Shown: positions 43,813 to 55,136 of the stretch, piece by piece | Layout: every line of letters starts with the position of its first letter | How positions within the stretch are numbered: the first letter of the stretch is position 1 | Assembly: GCA_028819495.1 (NCBI GenBank) | Contig: JAPPLI010000191.1 | Coordinates: 41,316-105,315, forward strand | Reading direction: 5' to 3' | DNA: 64,000 bases | Source: Gammaproteobacteria bacterium | GTDB taxonomy: Bacteria; Pseudomonadota; Gammaproteobacteria; Eutrophobiales; Eutrophobiaceae | Translations under genes and position numbers: made by a program | The notes under the pieces: generated by a model | The model's database searches: none | What the model was told of the DNA's origin: nothing | What the model saw: the letters and a program-made list of their open reading frames with translations, nothing else

Positions 43813-44874
43813 ATGCACATAGAATGGCTGCAAGTCAGAAACGTCCGCAATCTATCCGATCAGAGAATTGAGCCGGGCCCGGCCCTGAATGTGATTTGCG
43901 GACCCAACGGCAGCGGCAAGACGGCGCTGCTCGAGGCGATACATATTCTGGGCCGTTGCCGGTCTTTCCGTACTCCGGGCATCAACCGCGTTATCCGATA
44001 CCAGCAAAAAGAATTACAAATCAGCGCGGGATTGCGATTGCCGGACCGGACGCTGGTGGTAACGGGCGTTGAGCGGAGCAGGACAGCGCTGAACATCCGC
44101 TATAACCAACGAACAGTGCGCAAGGTTTCGGAACAGGCAGCATTAATCCCTGTCATCACCGTCACCCCGGAAAGCCACAGGCTGGTCTCCGGAAGCCCCG
44201 TTTTCCGCAGGCGCTGGTTGGATTGGGCAATGTTTCACGTGAAACCGGACTATATCGAGACCTGGAGGGATTACCATAGGGCACTGAAAAACCGTAACAG
44301 CTTACTGAGGAAGAACAAGGCCGACCAGCTTGCCCCGTGGGAACAAGCCATGTGGCGGGCAGCGAAGGAGTTGACAATTCAACGGAATGCATTCATCAGG
44401 GAGTTATCCGGCGCGATGGAAACAGCGATGCGTCAACTCCGGATACCGCAGACCACGCTTGAGTACGATTGTGGCTGGCAGGCGGGCGTTGACCTGGACC
44501 ACTATCTGGCGGAGCAGCGCCGCGGGGATATGGAAAGAGGCGTGACGCGCCACGGACTGCACCGGAGTGATATTACGATATGTCAGGACGGGAGAGAAAT
44601 CGGGCACTTTTATTCTCGCGGACAGATCAAACTGTGTATTACAGCGTTATCACTGGCGCTGGACAGTGTATTCAGAAACAGGACACAGCGCTCTCCTATT
44701 ATCCTGGTAGATGATCTGACGGCGGAACTGGACCATGCGGGACAACAGCGGATCATTCAGGCATTGGCGGGGCAGGGAGGACAGGTGTTTATAACGACAA
44801 CAGGAAATCTGCCGCAGGTAAATCAATTGCCGACAAAGATGTTTCACGTGGAACAAGGCCGGTTCGCCTCCTGA
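43813..44874 (+). CDS. recF: RecF, recombination mediator ATPase
   Basis: RecF loads RecA at gapped DNA with RecO and RecR. I use ATG 43813 (353 residues, MHIEWLQVRNVRNL), the standard RecF start; the frame opens 6 codons earlier. The Walker A CGPNGSGKTALLEAI (about 30-44), the signature region YSRGQIKL, and the Walker B PIILVDDLTAELD are present. Unusually, two near-identical 16-bp parS-like sequences lie inside the gene (44231 and 44840), both reading MFHV in frame. No Shine-Dalgarno sequence is obvious, so translation may depend on dnaN read-through. Confidence 0.96.
   Translation: MHIEWLQVRNVRNLSDQRIEPGPALNVICGPNGSGKTALLEAIHILGRCRSFRTPGINRVIRYQQKELQISAGLRLPDRTLVVTGVERSRTALNIRYNQRTVRKVSEQAALIPVITVTPESHRLVSGSPVFRRRWLDWAMFHVKPDYIETWRDYHRALKNRNSLLRKNKADQLAPWEQAMWRAAKELTIQRNAFIRELSGAMETAMRQLRIPQTTLEYDCGWQAGVDLDHYLAEQRRGDMERGVTRHGLHRSDITICQDGREIGHFYSRGQIKLCITALSLALDSVFRNRTQRSPIILVDDLTAELDHAGQQRIIQALAGQGGQVFITTTGNLPQVNQLPTKMFHVEQGRFAS
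44231..44246. promoter_or_regulatory. parS-like ParB site 1
   Basis: TGTTTCACGTGAAACC differs from the palindromic parS consensus TGTTTCACGTGAAACA only in the last base. It lies within recF. Confidence 0.7.
44840..44855. promoter_or_regulatory. parS ParB site 2 (canonical)
   Basis: TGTTTCACGTGGAACA, read on the other strand, is TGTTCCACGTGAAACA, the exact canonical parS 16-mer known from Bacillus and conserved across most bacteria with chromosomal ParABS. It lies in the last 12 codons of recF, 609 bases from site 1. Confidence 0.8.
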
Positions 44875-44877
44875 CAA

Positions 44878-44933
44878 GCCCGGAATTCTCACCGGGGGAT
44901 GCGCTAACAGGCGGCCAGGTGAGAAATCGGGGC
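44878..44933. repeat. Inverted repeat between recF and gyrB
   Basis: GCCCGGAATTCTCACC (44878-44893) and GGTGAGAAATCGGGGC (44918-44933) pair over 13 of 16 positions with a 24-base loop. The left arm matches the repeat after dnaN at 43716. There is no T-run, so attenuation or simple repeat origin is possible. Confidence 0.5.
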
Positions 44934-44963
44934 AAGGCAGGTGCCGCAACACACCAGTTCATG

Positions 44964-44993
44964 TTGCAGCGAACAATTGCGGCGTGATAAAAT
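44964..44993 (+). promoter_or_regulatory. Possible gyrB promoter
   Basis: TTGCAG (44964-44969), an 18-base spacer and TAAAAT (44988-44993) precede the gyrB start by 27 bases; an AAAGGA ribosome site follows. Confidence 0.4.
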
Positions 44994-45017
44994 GTGTCTT
45001 TTCCGAAAGGACAGTGA

Positions 45018-47423
<2,406 letters not shown>

Positions 47424-47458
47424 GAAAGGGTACTGGCCGGCCTGATTGATTTCCTTTG

Positions 47459-48139
47459 TTACCGGTGCGCCGGCACAGCCCGCGCCAGGCACCAGACCTG
47501 CACATGCCGGGCGCCGTGGCGCTTCAGCAGGTGGGCAAGTTCATTTGCTGTCGCCCCGGTCGTCAGGACGTCGTCCACAACGGCAATGTTTTTGTAATTT
47601 ATTGTTTTCATTAGAGAAAAAGCGCCGCTGACATTTTTTTTGCGTTGTTCCGGGCGCAGTTCATACTGGTATGCCGTAGGTTTGTGTCTGCGAAGCAGTT
47701 GATCGTCAACAGGTAGAGACAACCGCTGAGACAGGACACTTGCGATCTCCCGCGCCTGGTTGAAGCCGCGGCTGCGCAGGCGTGTACCATGCATCGGTAC
47801 CGGCACCAGGCAGTCGGGGGGAACGGCCATGTCGCGATGGACTGATTCCAGCAGCGGCCGGGACAAGGCATGCACCAGATCCAGCCGCGCCAGGTATTTC
47901 AATTTTTTTATCATCCCGTCCACGGGGTAACGGTACATGCAGCCGGAGAGGCAGGAATCGAAAGCCGGCGCGCGCGGAAAACAGCGTACACAGTCGGTAG
48001 CGACAGCCCCGGCCCCCCCGCAACAGGGACAAACGCCCGCCGGCTGAACCGGCAATTCTGCGCGGCAGGCCCGGCAGAGCCGTTCCCCGGATAACTCAGC
48101 AGGCGCGCCGCAAAGGATGCACAGGATTTTAATGAACAT
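47459..48139 (-). CDS. comF: ComF-family phosphoribosyltransferase-like protein
   Basis: This 226-residue protein starts at ATG 48137-48139 (MFIKILCILCGAPAELSGER). Paired cysteines (CILCG, CRAC, CPCC, CVRC) form the N-terminal zinc ribbons of ComF, and a PRTase-type domain carries the PRPP loop AVVDDVLTTGATANEL. The helicase-partner role in DNA uptake is known for competent bacteria. It diverges from bioB, with 66 bases between starts, the usual gammaproteobacterial gntX/comF-bioB arrangement. With the ComEA-like gene it supports, but does not prove, competence. Confidence 0.92.
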   Translation of the reverse strand: MFIKILCILCGAPAELSGERLCRACRAELPVQPAGVCPCCGGAGAVATDCVRCFPRAPAFDSCLSGCMYRYPVDGMIKKLKYLARLDLVHALSRPLLESVHRDMAVPPDCLVPVPMHGTRLRSRGFNQAREIASVLSQRLSLPVDDQLLRRHKPTAYQYELRPEQRKKNVSGAFSLMKTINYKNIAVVDDVLTTGATANELAHLLKRHGARHVQVWCLARAVPAHR

Positions 48140-48169
48140 GAAGTAGTCAATCCTGACGGGACGCTGGTG

Positions 48170-48197
48170 TTGACAAGGCTGTTTTAGACGATAACAT
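48170..48197 (+). promoter_or_regulatory. Strong promoter placed against the bioB start
   Basis: TTGACA (48170-48175), 16 bases, TAACAT (48192-48197). The bioB ATG begins 8 bases after the -10, so the mRNA would start within a few bases of the AUG. There is no ribosome-binding site. Confidence 0.5.
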
Positions 48198-48205
48198 ATC
48201 AATCC

Positions 48206-49228
48206 ATGTCGAGTGATGAAACAGTGCCGGAGATCGCTCCGTTTACGGCTCCAGGACACGACTGGAGCCTGGATGAGATATTATCACTTTACCGGCAACC
48301 CCTGAATGATTTGTTGTATCGGGCGCACACGGTTCACCGCCGCTGTTTCGACCCCAACCGTATCCAGTTAAGCACCTTGATCAATATCAAGAGCGGCGGC
48401 TGTCCGGAAGACTGTGCGTATTGTCCGCAAAGCGTTCGTTACAAGACCGGTGTGGACAGCGAAGCGCTGATGTCCTGTGAGCAGGTACTGGCCGAAGCGC
48501 GCCGCGCCAAGGCATCGGGCGCAAGCCGGTTTTGTATGGGCGCCGCCTGGCGCGGACCGAAAGACCGGGATATTGACAGGGTTGCCGAGATGATTTCCGG
48601 GGTCAGGGATCTCGGGCTGGAAACCTGTGTTACCCTGGGAATGCTGAAGCCCGGCCAGGCCGAGCAGCTGAAAAGCGCGGGCCTTGACTACTACAATCAC
48701 AATCTCGACACATCCGAGAGTTTCTACTCCAGCATCATCAGTACCAGGACCTACCAGGAACGGCTTGATACACTGCAGCGGGTACGCGACGCCGGGATCA
48801 ACGTATGCTGCGGCGGGATTATCGGAATGGGAGAGTCGGCCGAGGATCGGGCGGCGCTGCTGCAAACGCTGGCATGCCTGCCCCGGCAACCGGAAAGTGT
48901 ACCCATCAATACCCTGGTCAAGGTGGCCGGAACGCCTTTGGAGGGAGAGGAGGACGCAGACCCCATAGAGCTTGTCAGGACCGTCGCGTGCGCGCGTATT
49001 TTGATGCCGCGGGCGTATGTGCGCCTGTCCGCGGGCAGAACGGAAATGAGCGATTCGACCCAGGCGCTGTGTTTTCATGCCGGCGCCAATTCCATCTTTT
49101 ACGGAGAGAAGCTCTTGACGACCGAAAACCCGCAGTTCTCCAGGGATCAGTCCCTGTTCGAAAGACTCGGGTTGGTAGCCGACCGGGACAAGACCTCCGG
49201 GGAAGTACTCCCGGCCCAGAAAACCTGA
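48206..49228 (+). CDS. bioB: BioB, biotin synthase
   Basis: BioB inserts sulfur into dethiobiotin using radical SAM chemistry. The 340-residue protein has the SAM-cluster motif [10 protein letters not shown] (C-x3-C-x2-C, about residues 71-80), CMGAAWRGP, the ETCVTLGML strand and the C-terminal [14 protein letters not shown]. It carries about 20 residues more at the N-terminus than E. coli BioB (alignment begins at [11 protein letters not shown]). The promoter -10 nearly touches the start codon, suggesting a leaderless transcript. It is the first gene of bioBFCD. Confidence 0.96.
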   Translation: MSSDETVPEIAPFTAPGHDWSLDEILSLYRQPLNDLLYRAHTVHRRCFDPNRIQLSTLINIKSGGCPEDCAYCPQSVRYKTGVDSEALMSCEQVLAEARRAKASGASRFCMGAAWRGPKDRDIDRVAEMISGVRDLGLETCVTLGMLKPGQAEQLKSAGLDYYNHNLDTSESFYSSIISTRTYQERLDTLQRVRDAGINVCCGGIIGMGESAEDRAALLQTLACLPRQPESVPINTLVKVAGTPLEGEEDADPIELVRTVACARILMPRAYVRLSAGRTEMSDSTQALCFHAGANSIFYGEKLLTTENPQFSRDQSLFERLGLVADRDKTSGEVLPAQKT

Positions 49229-50397
49229 TGCCCGCCCCGCTGCCGGCCGATCCTTTTTCGCTGGCGAACAGGCTGGACCGAATCAGGAGTGCAGGCCTGT
49301 TCCGCACAAGACGAACCATCACGACGGCACAGGGAGCGCTCATCCGCTCGGAAGGCCGGACCTTTATCAACTTTTCCAGCAACGACTACCTCGGCCTGGC
49401 CAATGACGGCAGGCTGGTGCAGGCGCTCCAGTCCGGCGCCGCCGACTATGGCGTCGGCAGTGGCGCCTCGCCACTGATTTGCGGGCGCAGCCGCGCCCAT
49501 GAACAACTGGAAGAAGCGGTCGCGCGGCAGTTGGGACGTTCCCGGGCGGTGCTTTTCTCCAGTGGCTACCTGGCCAACCTTGCCGTTATTACCAGCTTTG
49601 CCCCCCGCAGGGAAAACGTGGTGGTGATGGACAGGGATAACCATGCTTCATTGATAGACGGCGCGCTGCTGGCCCGGGCAGGCCTGCGCCGCTATGCGCA
49701 TCATGATGTGGAGGAACTGGAAAACCTGTGCGGCAGCGATTGCGCACTGGTGGCCACGGACGGTGTATTCAGTATGGACGGCAGCATCGCGGCGTTGCCC
49801 GACATCGCCGCACTCTGCCTGTCACGCCGCATCCTGCTGGCAGTGGATGACGCGCACGGGTTCGGTGTCCTGGGCAAAAACGGCGGCGGAACACCGGAGC
49901 ATTATTCCCTGGACCAGGCGCAGGTGCCGGTCCTGATGGGTACGTTCGCCAAGGCTTGCGGCGTCATGGGGGCATTCATTGCCGGTCCGGACGAGGTTGT
50001 TGAAATACTGATTCAAACAGGCCGGTCCTATATTTACTCTACTGCCATGCCCCCCGCCCTCGCGGCCGCCGCCTGCAGGGCGCTGGCCATTGTCGAGCGG
50101 GAATCCTGGCGCCGCGACAAACTGCGGGCGTTGGTCGACCGGTTCGTGCGCGGCGCCCGACAACTGGGCCTGCCGCTGATACCTTCGCAAACGCCCATTC
50201 AGGGCCTGCTCGCGGGCAGCGCCGAAGCTGCCGTGAGGAGCAGCGAGCGGTTACGCGCGCAGGGGCTCTGGGTGAACGCTATACGGGCGCCCACTGTTGC
50301 AAAGAACACCGAGCGATTGAGGATTACGCTGAGCGCCGGGCACAGTGAAGAACAGGTGGACCGCCTGCTTGAGGTGCTGGCGTTGACGGCAGGGTAA
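49228..50397 (+). CDS. bioF: BioF, 8-amino-7-oxononanoate synthase
   Basis: This PLP enzyme joins pimeloyl-ACP/CoA and alanine. It begins at ATG 49228, overlapping the bioB TGA by one base (TGATG); the frame is open well inside bioB, but that part is a shadow. It has 389 residues. Motifs include NFSSNDYLGLAN, GSGASPLICGRSRAHEQLE, DDAHGFGVLGKNGGG, and a PLP-lysine region VLMGTFAKACGVMGAFI, with catalytic Lys in the TFAKACG stretch. It belongs to the alpha-oxoamine synthase group. Confidence 0.95.
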   Translation: MPAPLPADPFSLANRLDRIRSAGLFRTRRTITTAQGALIRSEGRTFINFSSNDYLGLANDGRLVQALQSGAADYGVGSGASPLICGRSRAHEQLEEAVARQLGRSRAVLFSSGYLANLAVITSFAPRRENVVVMDRDNHASLIDGALLARAGLRRYAHHDVEELENLCGSDCALVATDGVFSMDGSIAALPDIAALCLSRRILLAVDDAHGFGVLGKNGGGTPEHYSLDQAQVPVLMGTFAKACGVMGAFIAGPDEVVEILIQTGRSYIYSTAMPPALAAAACRALAIVERESWRRDKLRALVDRFVRGARQLGLPLIPSQTPIQGLLAGSAEAAVRSSERLRAQGLWVNAIRAPTVAKNTERLRITLSAGHSEEQVDRLLEVLALTAG

Positions 50398-50405
50398 TTG
50401 CGGCC

Positions 50406-51284
50406 ATGAGTGACGATCCGTATCGAAGGGACAAGGCCGGCATACGGCGCAATTTCAACCATGCCGCGGGCGGCTACGACGAACTGGCTGTATTGCAGCA
50501 AACCGTGGGGGATCGCCTGCTGGATCGCCTGGACGTGATCAGGCTGGAGCCTGCGCGTATCCTTGACCTGGGCTCAGGTACCGGGCGCCTGTCGGCGCGA
50601 CTCGCGCAACGCTATGATCCGGCGCGGGTCATACAACTGGACCTGGCTTTCAAAATGCTGAAACAGTCAAGCCGGAGGAGGAAATTTGCGGACAGATCCT
50701 CCCTCCTTTGCGCGGATGCGGAAAATTTGCCCATTGCGGATGCGTGTGTGGAGGTCGCCTTTTCCAACCTGATGTTTCAATGGGTCTCACGGCTGGACCG
50801 AGCGCTGGCGGAAATATACCGGTCACTGCGCCCCGGCGGCCTGTTGCTGTTTTCCACGTTCGGTCCGGCTTCCCTTGCGGAATTGCGCGCGAGTTGGTCC
50901 GGTGTGGATGACCACGTGCATGTCAACGCGTTCATGGACATGCATGACGTAGGCGATGCCCTGGTTCGGGCGGGTTTTGTCGACCCGGTCATGGAGACGG
51001 AAACGTTTACCCTGGTTTATGACGACGGCCTGGCGCTGATGCGGGAACTGAAGGCTCTCGGCGCTGGCAATGTGAACGCAGGCAGGCGCAGATCCCTGAC
51101 CGGCAAGCGGAAACTCCGGGACATGCTGGCTGAATATAAACGAAGGTTCGGCAACGACGGGCTGCCGGCCACATTCGAGGCTGTCTACGGCCATGCCTGG
51201 GCGCCGGAGGTAAAACGGGATTGGCGGGACGCGCCAGAACCGGGCGTTCACCCGCTCACTTTCCGCTCCCGCGCCGGGACATAA
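50406..51284 (+). CDS. bioC: BioC, malonyl-ACP O-methyltransferase
   Basis: BioC methylates malonyl-ACP so that fatty-acid enzymes can build pimelate. The 292-residue protein starts with a conserved FNHAAGGYDELAVLQ, then the SAM motif ILDLGSGTGRLSARLA (about 54-69), LCADAENLPIADACVEVAFS and the post-core segment LRPGGLLLFSTFGP. It lies 8 bases after bioF. The partner esterase bioH, which removes the methyl group, is not in this window. Confidence 0.93.
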   Translation: MSDDPYRRDKAGIRRNFNHAAGGYDELAVLQQTVGDRLLDRLDVIRLEPARILDLGSGTGRLSARLAQRYDPARVIQLDLAFKMLKQSSRRRKFADRSSLLCADAENLPIADACVEVAFSNLMFQWVSRLDRALAEIYRSLRPGGLLLFSTFGPASLAELRASWSGVDDHVHVNAFMDMHDVGDALVRAGFVDPVMETETFTLVYDDGLALMRELKALGAGNVNAGRRRSLTGKRKLRDMLAEYKRRFGNDGLPATFEAVYGHAWAPEVKRDWRDAPEPGVHPLTFRSRAGT

Positions 51285-51350
51285 TGCATACAGGCGCCCG
51301 CAGAGACGCAATGCAATCCCGTTCTCTATGGCAGCAACTATTTGTTTTTA

Positions 51351-52022
51351 ATGAATAATTTTTTTATAACCGGAACCGATACAGGTGTCGGCAAGACCTG
51401 GGTAACCCTGGGCCTGATGGCAAACCGGCAAGCGTCGGGCCTGGCGGTCAACGGCATGAAGCCGGTGGCCAGCGGCAGCGAGCGGCATGGCGGCAAATTG
51501 AGAAACGCGGATGCGTCCCTGATCCAGGCGCAATCAAGCGGGTCACCGGCGTATGAGCATGTTTGTCCCTACACGTTCGCCGAGCCCATCGCGCCCCATA
51601 TAGCAGCGGGCAAGCTACGCGTCGAGGTCGATCCGGATAAGGTGTCCGCAGCATTTGACGAACTGGACAGGACCGCCGACCTGGTCGTCGTCGAAGGCAT
51701 AGGCGGTTGGCGGGTGCCGCTGTCCGATGAGTTACAGACCGAGCACCTGGTCAGGCGCCTGAACCTGTCCGTGGTGCTGGTGGTCGGCCTGCGCCTGGGC
51801 TGTATCAACCACGCGCTGCTGAGCGCCGAAGCGATACAGGCTTCCGGCCTGCCCTTCGCCGGTTGGCTGGCAAACAGCATCTGCTCGGATTATGCGGAAC
51901 AACGGGCGACGCTGGACTGCCTGCGTGCGCGCATCCCCGCGCCGATGTCGGGGTGCATTCCTTATCTGGACAAGCTGGACGCGGAGACCATCGGCGCCTC
52001 GATAGACCTGGCCGACCCCTGA
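51351..52022 (+). CDS. bioD: BioD, dethiobiotin synthetase
   Basis: BioD closes the ureido ring of dethiobiotin using ATP and CO2. ATG 51351 is preferred (223 residues, MNNFFITGTDTGVGKTWVTL); a TTG three codons earlier is weaker. The P-loop GTDTGVGKT is at 8-16, followed by MKPVASG and the second-site VVVEGIGGWRVPL. It follows bioC by 66 bases. bioA is not present here and must lie elsewhere. Confidence 0.94.
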   Translation: MNNFFITGTDTGVGKTWVTLGLMANRQASGLAVNGMKPVASGSERHGGKLRNADASLIQAQSSGSPAYEHVCPYTFAEPIAPHIAAGKLRVEVDPDKVSAAFDELDRTADLVVVEGIGGWRVPLSDELQTEHLVRRLNLSVVLVVGLRLGCINHALLSAEAIQASGLPFAGWLANSICSDYAEQRATLDCLRARIPAPMSGCIPYLDKLDAETIGASIDLADP

Positions 52023-52034
52023 AACGGCCGCCTG

Positions 52035-52535
52035 TTAAAGGTTAAAGGCGATCAGGCCCAGTGTCGCCACGGTCAGCGCCACCAGGAGCACCTGCAAAAC
52101 CCGGCCCACGCGATCTTTCAGGTCGTGCCTGATTTTGTCATACAGGTCGGGCCAAGTATGGGCGACCAGATCGCCCTGGGAGATCATATTGACAAGTTTG
52201 CCGTCGTTGTCCACTATCGGCAGGTGGCGAAAACGCTCGTTCGACATGGTTCGCAGCCAGTCGACAAGGTCGTCGTCCTCGTTCGCGGCGCGCACCCCGG
52301 TGCTCATGATGGCCGCCAGTTTTGTTTCGTCGGGATTGACATTGTTGCCGAGGACGCGAATCATCATGTCGCGCTCGGTGACGATGCCTGCTATCGTGCC
52401 GTCCTCATGGGTGGCGATGATGGAGCCGATATTTTTCTCGCACATCACATCCAGCGCGGCGCGCACGGTTTCATCGGGAGAAAAAGTGACGGGCTTCGCC
52501 TTTGTATTGAAATCAGCACTGTCTTTGATCTTCAT
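52035..52535 (-). CDS. CBS-domain protein with C-terminal membrane helix
   Basis: This 166-residue protein starts at ATG 52533-52535 (MKIKDSADFN); the frame extends 3 codons further. Two CBS motifs form one Bateman module (VTFSPDETVRAALDVMCEKN to GIVTERDMMIRVLG, and TGVRAANEDDDLVDWLRTMS to ISQGDLVAHT). A C-terminal hydrophobic helix, VLQVLLVALTVATLGLIAFN, would tail-anchor it. Such modules bind adenosine nucleotides and regulate partners. It is divergent from cydAB, so a link to respiratory control is possible but inferred. Confidence 0.85.
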   Translation of the reverse strand: MKIKDSADFNTKAKPVTFSPDETVRAALDVMCEKNIGSIIATHEDGTIAGIVTERDMMIRVLGNNVNPDETKLAAIMSTGVRAANEDDDLVDWLRTMSNERFRHLPIVDNDGKLVNMISQGDLVAHTWPDLYDKIRHDLKDRVGRVLQVLLVALTVATLGLIAFNL

Positions 52536-52565
52536 TTGCAACACCCATTGATACTGGACTATACT
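52536..52565 (+). promoter_or_regulatory. Possible cydAB promoter
   Basis: TTGCAA (52536-52541), 18 bases, TATACT (52560-52565), 43 bases before the cydA start. The -35 begins at the first base beyond the divergent CBS gene start. Confidence 0.4.
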
Positions 52566-52608
52566 GGCGCCGATTTACCGGTTTGCCACTGAGAACTCTC
52601 GCCGCCCT

Positions 52609-53979
52609 ATGGAACTGGACCCGTTTCTGTTATCGCGCATACAGTTTGCCGCGAATATCACTTTCCATATCATGTTCCCTTCCATAACCATAGCCATGGG
52701 GTGGATATTATTGTTTTTCAAGGTCCGTTACAACATCACAAGGGATCAGGCATGGATGCAGGCCTACTTCTTTTTTACCAAAGTGTTTGCCTTGAGTTTT
52801 GCCGTCGGTGTGGTCAGCGGCGTGACGATGTCCTTCCAGTTCGGCACCAACTGGCCGGGATTCATGCTCACGGTGGGCAATATCGCCGGGCCGCTGCTTG
52901 CTTACGAAGTGCTGACCGCGTTTTTTCTGGAGGCCACATTCCTGGGCATCATGTTGTTCGGTTTCAGGCGGGTTCCCGATTGGCTGCATACGCTGGCGAC
53001 GATCCTGGTGGCGCTGGGCACAACCGCCTCGGCGTTCTGGATCCTGGTCCTGAACAGTTGGATGCACACGCCGGCAGGTTTTGAGATGATCGACGGACAG
53101 GCGCATGTCACCAGTTGGATGGAGGTTATTTTCAATCCATCCATGCCTTACCGCCTCACGCACATGCTGCTGGCATCCGGTTTGACGGCCTCCTTTCTGG
53201 TCGCGGGGCTGTCGGCGTTCAGGATCCTGCGTGACGATCGCGCCGCGGCAGTGATGAAAGCGCTGAAGACCGGCGTGTACCTGGCCGCGATTCTGATTCC
53301 CTTGCAGATGTTTGCGGGGCATGAACATGGTCTGAATACCAAGGAATACCAACCGGCAAAGCTGGCCGCGATGGAAGGGGCGTGGGAGACCCGGCGCGGC
53401 GCGCCACTGGTCCTGTTTGCGCTGCCGGATGAAAGCGAACGCGCAAATGACTTTGCGCTGGAGATACCCTATCTTGCCAGCCTGGTTGTGACCCACGAAC
53501 TGGACGGGGAGATCAGGGGGCTGAATGAATTTGAAACGCATCCGCCGGTCGCGCCGGTGTTTTTTGCGTTCCGGCTGATGGTGGGTATTGGGCTGCTGAT
53601 GCTCGCCGTCTCATGGCTGGGCAGTTACCTGTTGCTGCGCGACAGGGCGCTGCCTGAATACTGGTTGCTTGCGCTGGTCGGCATGACGTTTATGGGGTGT
53701 GTCGCGACGGTTGCGGGCTGGTATGTCACGGAAATCGGCCGTCAGCCCTGGCTGGTGCATGAGGTGTTGACCGTGCATGACGCACTCGGCCCGGTCTCCG
53801 GCGGTATGGTGTTGTCAACCCTGCTCGTCTACCTGGGCATATATGCCTTCCTCACGGTCGCGTTCATCGCGACCCTGTTCTACATGGCCGGCAAGGCCGG
53901 TTACGGCGGTGAGCGCGACCCGGAAAGACAGGCAATGGTGGGTGAGGAGAGAATGACGGTGATAGGCGCCGCGGAGTGA
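52609..53979 (+). CDS. cydA: Cytochrome bd-type quinol oxidase subunit I (CIO-like)
   Basis: Subunit I carries the three hemes and the quinol site of a bd oxidase. The 456-residue protein has nine-helix topology and starts MELDPFLLSRIQFAANITFH, with the heme-ligand His early and an invariant Met/Glu cluster (SGVTMSFQFGTNWPGF, YEVLTAFFLEATFLGIMLFG). The Q-loop is short (the chain is about 65 residues shorter than E. coli CydA), as in cyanide-insensitive CioA enzymes. A CydX gene is not visible. It is followed by cydB 50 bases on. Confidence 0.93.
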   Translation: MELDPFLLSRIQFAANITFHIMFPSITIAMGWILLFFKVRYNITRDQAWMQAYFFFTKVFALSFAVGVVSGVTMSFQFGTNWPGFMLTVGNIAGPLLAYEVLTAFFLEATFLGIMLFGFRRVPDWLHTLATILVALGTTASAFWILVLNSWMHTPAGFEMIDGQAHVTSWMEVIFNPSMPYRLTHMLLASGLTASFLVAGLSAFRILRDDRAAAVMKALKTGVYLAAILIPLQMFAGHEHGLNTKEYQPAKLAAMEGAWETRRGAPLVLFALPDESERANDFALEIPYLASLVVTHELDGEIRGLNEFETHPPVAPVFFAFRLMVGIGLLMLAVSWLGSYLLLRDRALPEYWLLALVGMTFMGCVATVAGWYVTEIGRQPWLVHEVLTVHDALGPVSGGMVLSTLLVYLGIYAFLTVAFIATLFYMAGKAGYGGERDPERQAMVGEERMTVIGAAE

Positions 53980-54029
53980 CGGCCCAAGATCATGAATACT
54001 GCTGAGAAACCCTGAATAGAGGACTGACG

Positions 54030-55040
54030 ATGCAACAGGTTTTTGCGGATGGGAACTGGCTTCCCTACGCGTTCGCTTTCCTGATGGGACTTTCCGTGCT
54101 GATTTATACGGCGCTTGACGGTTATGACCTCGGGGTTGGCATGCTGATAGATAATGCCCACTGGCATGAAAAAGATCGGATGATCGCATCCATAGGCCCG
54201 TTCTGGGACGCCAATGAAACCTGGCTCATCCTCGGCGTCGGGTTGTTGCTGGTGGCGTTCCCTGCGGCGCACGGATTGATCCTCACAGAGCTTTACCTGC
54301 CGGTCGCGATCATGTTGTTCGGCCTGATATTCCGCGGCGTTGCTTTTGATTTCAGGTCAAAGGCGCCGTATCAGCAGAAGTGGCGCTGGAACAACCGGTT
54401 CTTTTACGGTTCCCTGCTGACCGCGTTGGCGCAGGGATATATGCTTGGCTTTTACGTCATCGGCTTTGACCGGAGCTGGGCGGGAATCCTGTTTTCCTGC
54501 CTGATCGCGGTGGCCCTGGCTTCCGCGTATTGTCTTATCGGCGCATGCTGGCTGATTATGAAATGTGAGGGCGGCCTGCAGGAGAAAGCCGTCAAGTGGG
54601 CAAGATACCACCTGGTCAACTCGGTAGTGGGCCTGGTCGCCGTATCGGTGGTTACGCCGTTGATCAGCGATCGCATCTACGACAAATGGTTCAGCTTTCC
54701 CGCTATGCTGGCGTTGGTCCCGATACCCGTGACTACGGGGCTGCTGGTGATCGGCCTGTTCCTGGTGTTGCGGCATATGCCGTTCCCCCGCGACCGCTAC
54801 TGCTGGCTGCCGTTCGCGCTCACCATAGGCATATACGTGTTCAGTTTTGTCGGGCTGGGGTACAGTTTTTTCCCGTATATTGTGCCTGAGCAAATGACGA
54901 TAACGGAAGCTGCGGCCGCGCCCGCATCGCTTCGAATCATACTGGCCGGCGCCCTCATCGTGCTTCCCGCGTTGATTTGTTACACCGCGCTGGCCTATTT
55001 CGTGTTCCGCGGCAAGGCGACGGAACTGCGCTATGATTGA
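54030..55040 (+). CDS. cydB: Cytochrome bd-type quinol oxidase subunit II
   Basis: Subunit II is the heme-free partner that stabilises subunit I. The 336-residue protein begins near LPYAFAFLMGLSVLIYTALD and has eight to nine membrane helices. The GYDLGVGMLI and IGPFWDANETWLILGVGLLL motifs typical of CydB are present. It starts with a good AGAGGACTGACG spacing (GAGGA). Together with cydA it gives a high-affinity oxidase besides the caa3 enzyme. Confidence 0.94.
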   Translation: MQQVFADGNWLPYAFAFLMGLSVLIYTALDGYDLGVGMLIDNAHWHEKDRMIASIGPFWDANETWLILGVGLLLVAFPAAHGLILTELYLPVAIMLFGLIFRGVAFDFRSKAPYQQKWRWNNRFFYGSLLTALAQGYMLGFYVIGFDRSWAGILFSCLIAVALASAYCLIGACWLIMKCEGGLQEKAVKWARYHLVNSVVGLVAVSVVTPLISDRIYDKWFSFPAMLALVPIPVTTGLLVIGLFLVLRHMPFPRDRYCWLPFALTIGIYVFSFVGLGYSFFPYIVPEQMTITEAAAAPASLRIILAGALIVLPALICYTALAYFVFRGKATELRYD

Positions 55041-55136
55041 GCGGCTCATCGAAATTCACAGGCGCAGCACGCCGGGTTTGCCGGGGAATAGTTCCTGTGG
55101 TAGTGTTGGCTACTTGACATTGATTGCTGAGTGTGG

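Noticed and set aside
52559..52571. 13-base CTATACTGGCGCC shared between the cydA upstream region and 13651-13663
   Set aside because: A single 13-base match within 64 kb is expected by chance, and both contain a -10 element that biases the comparison.
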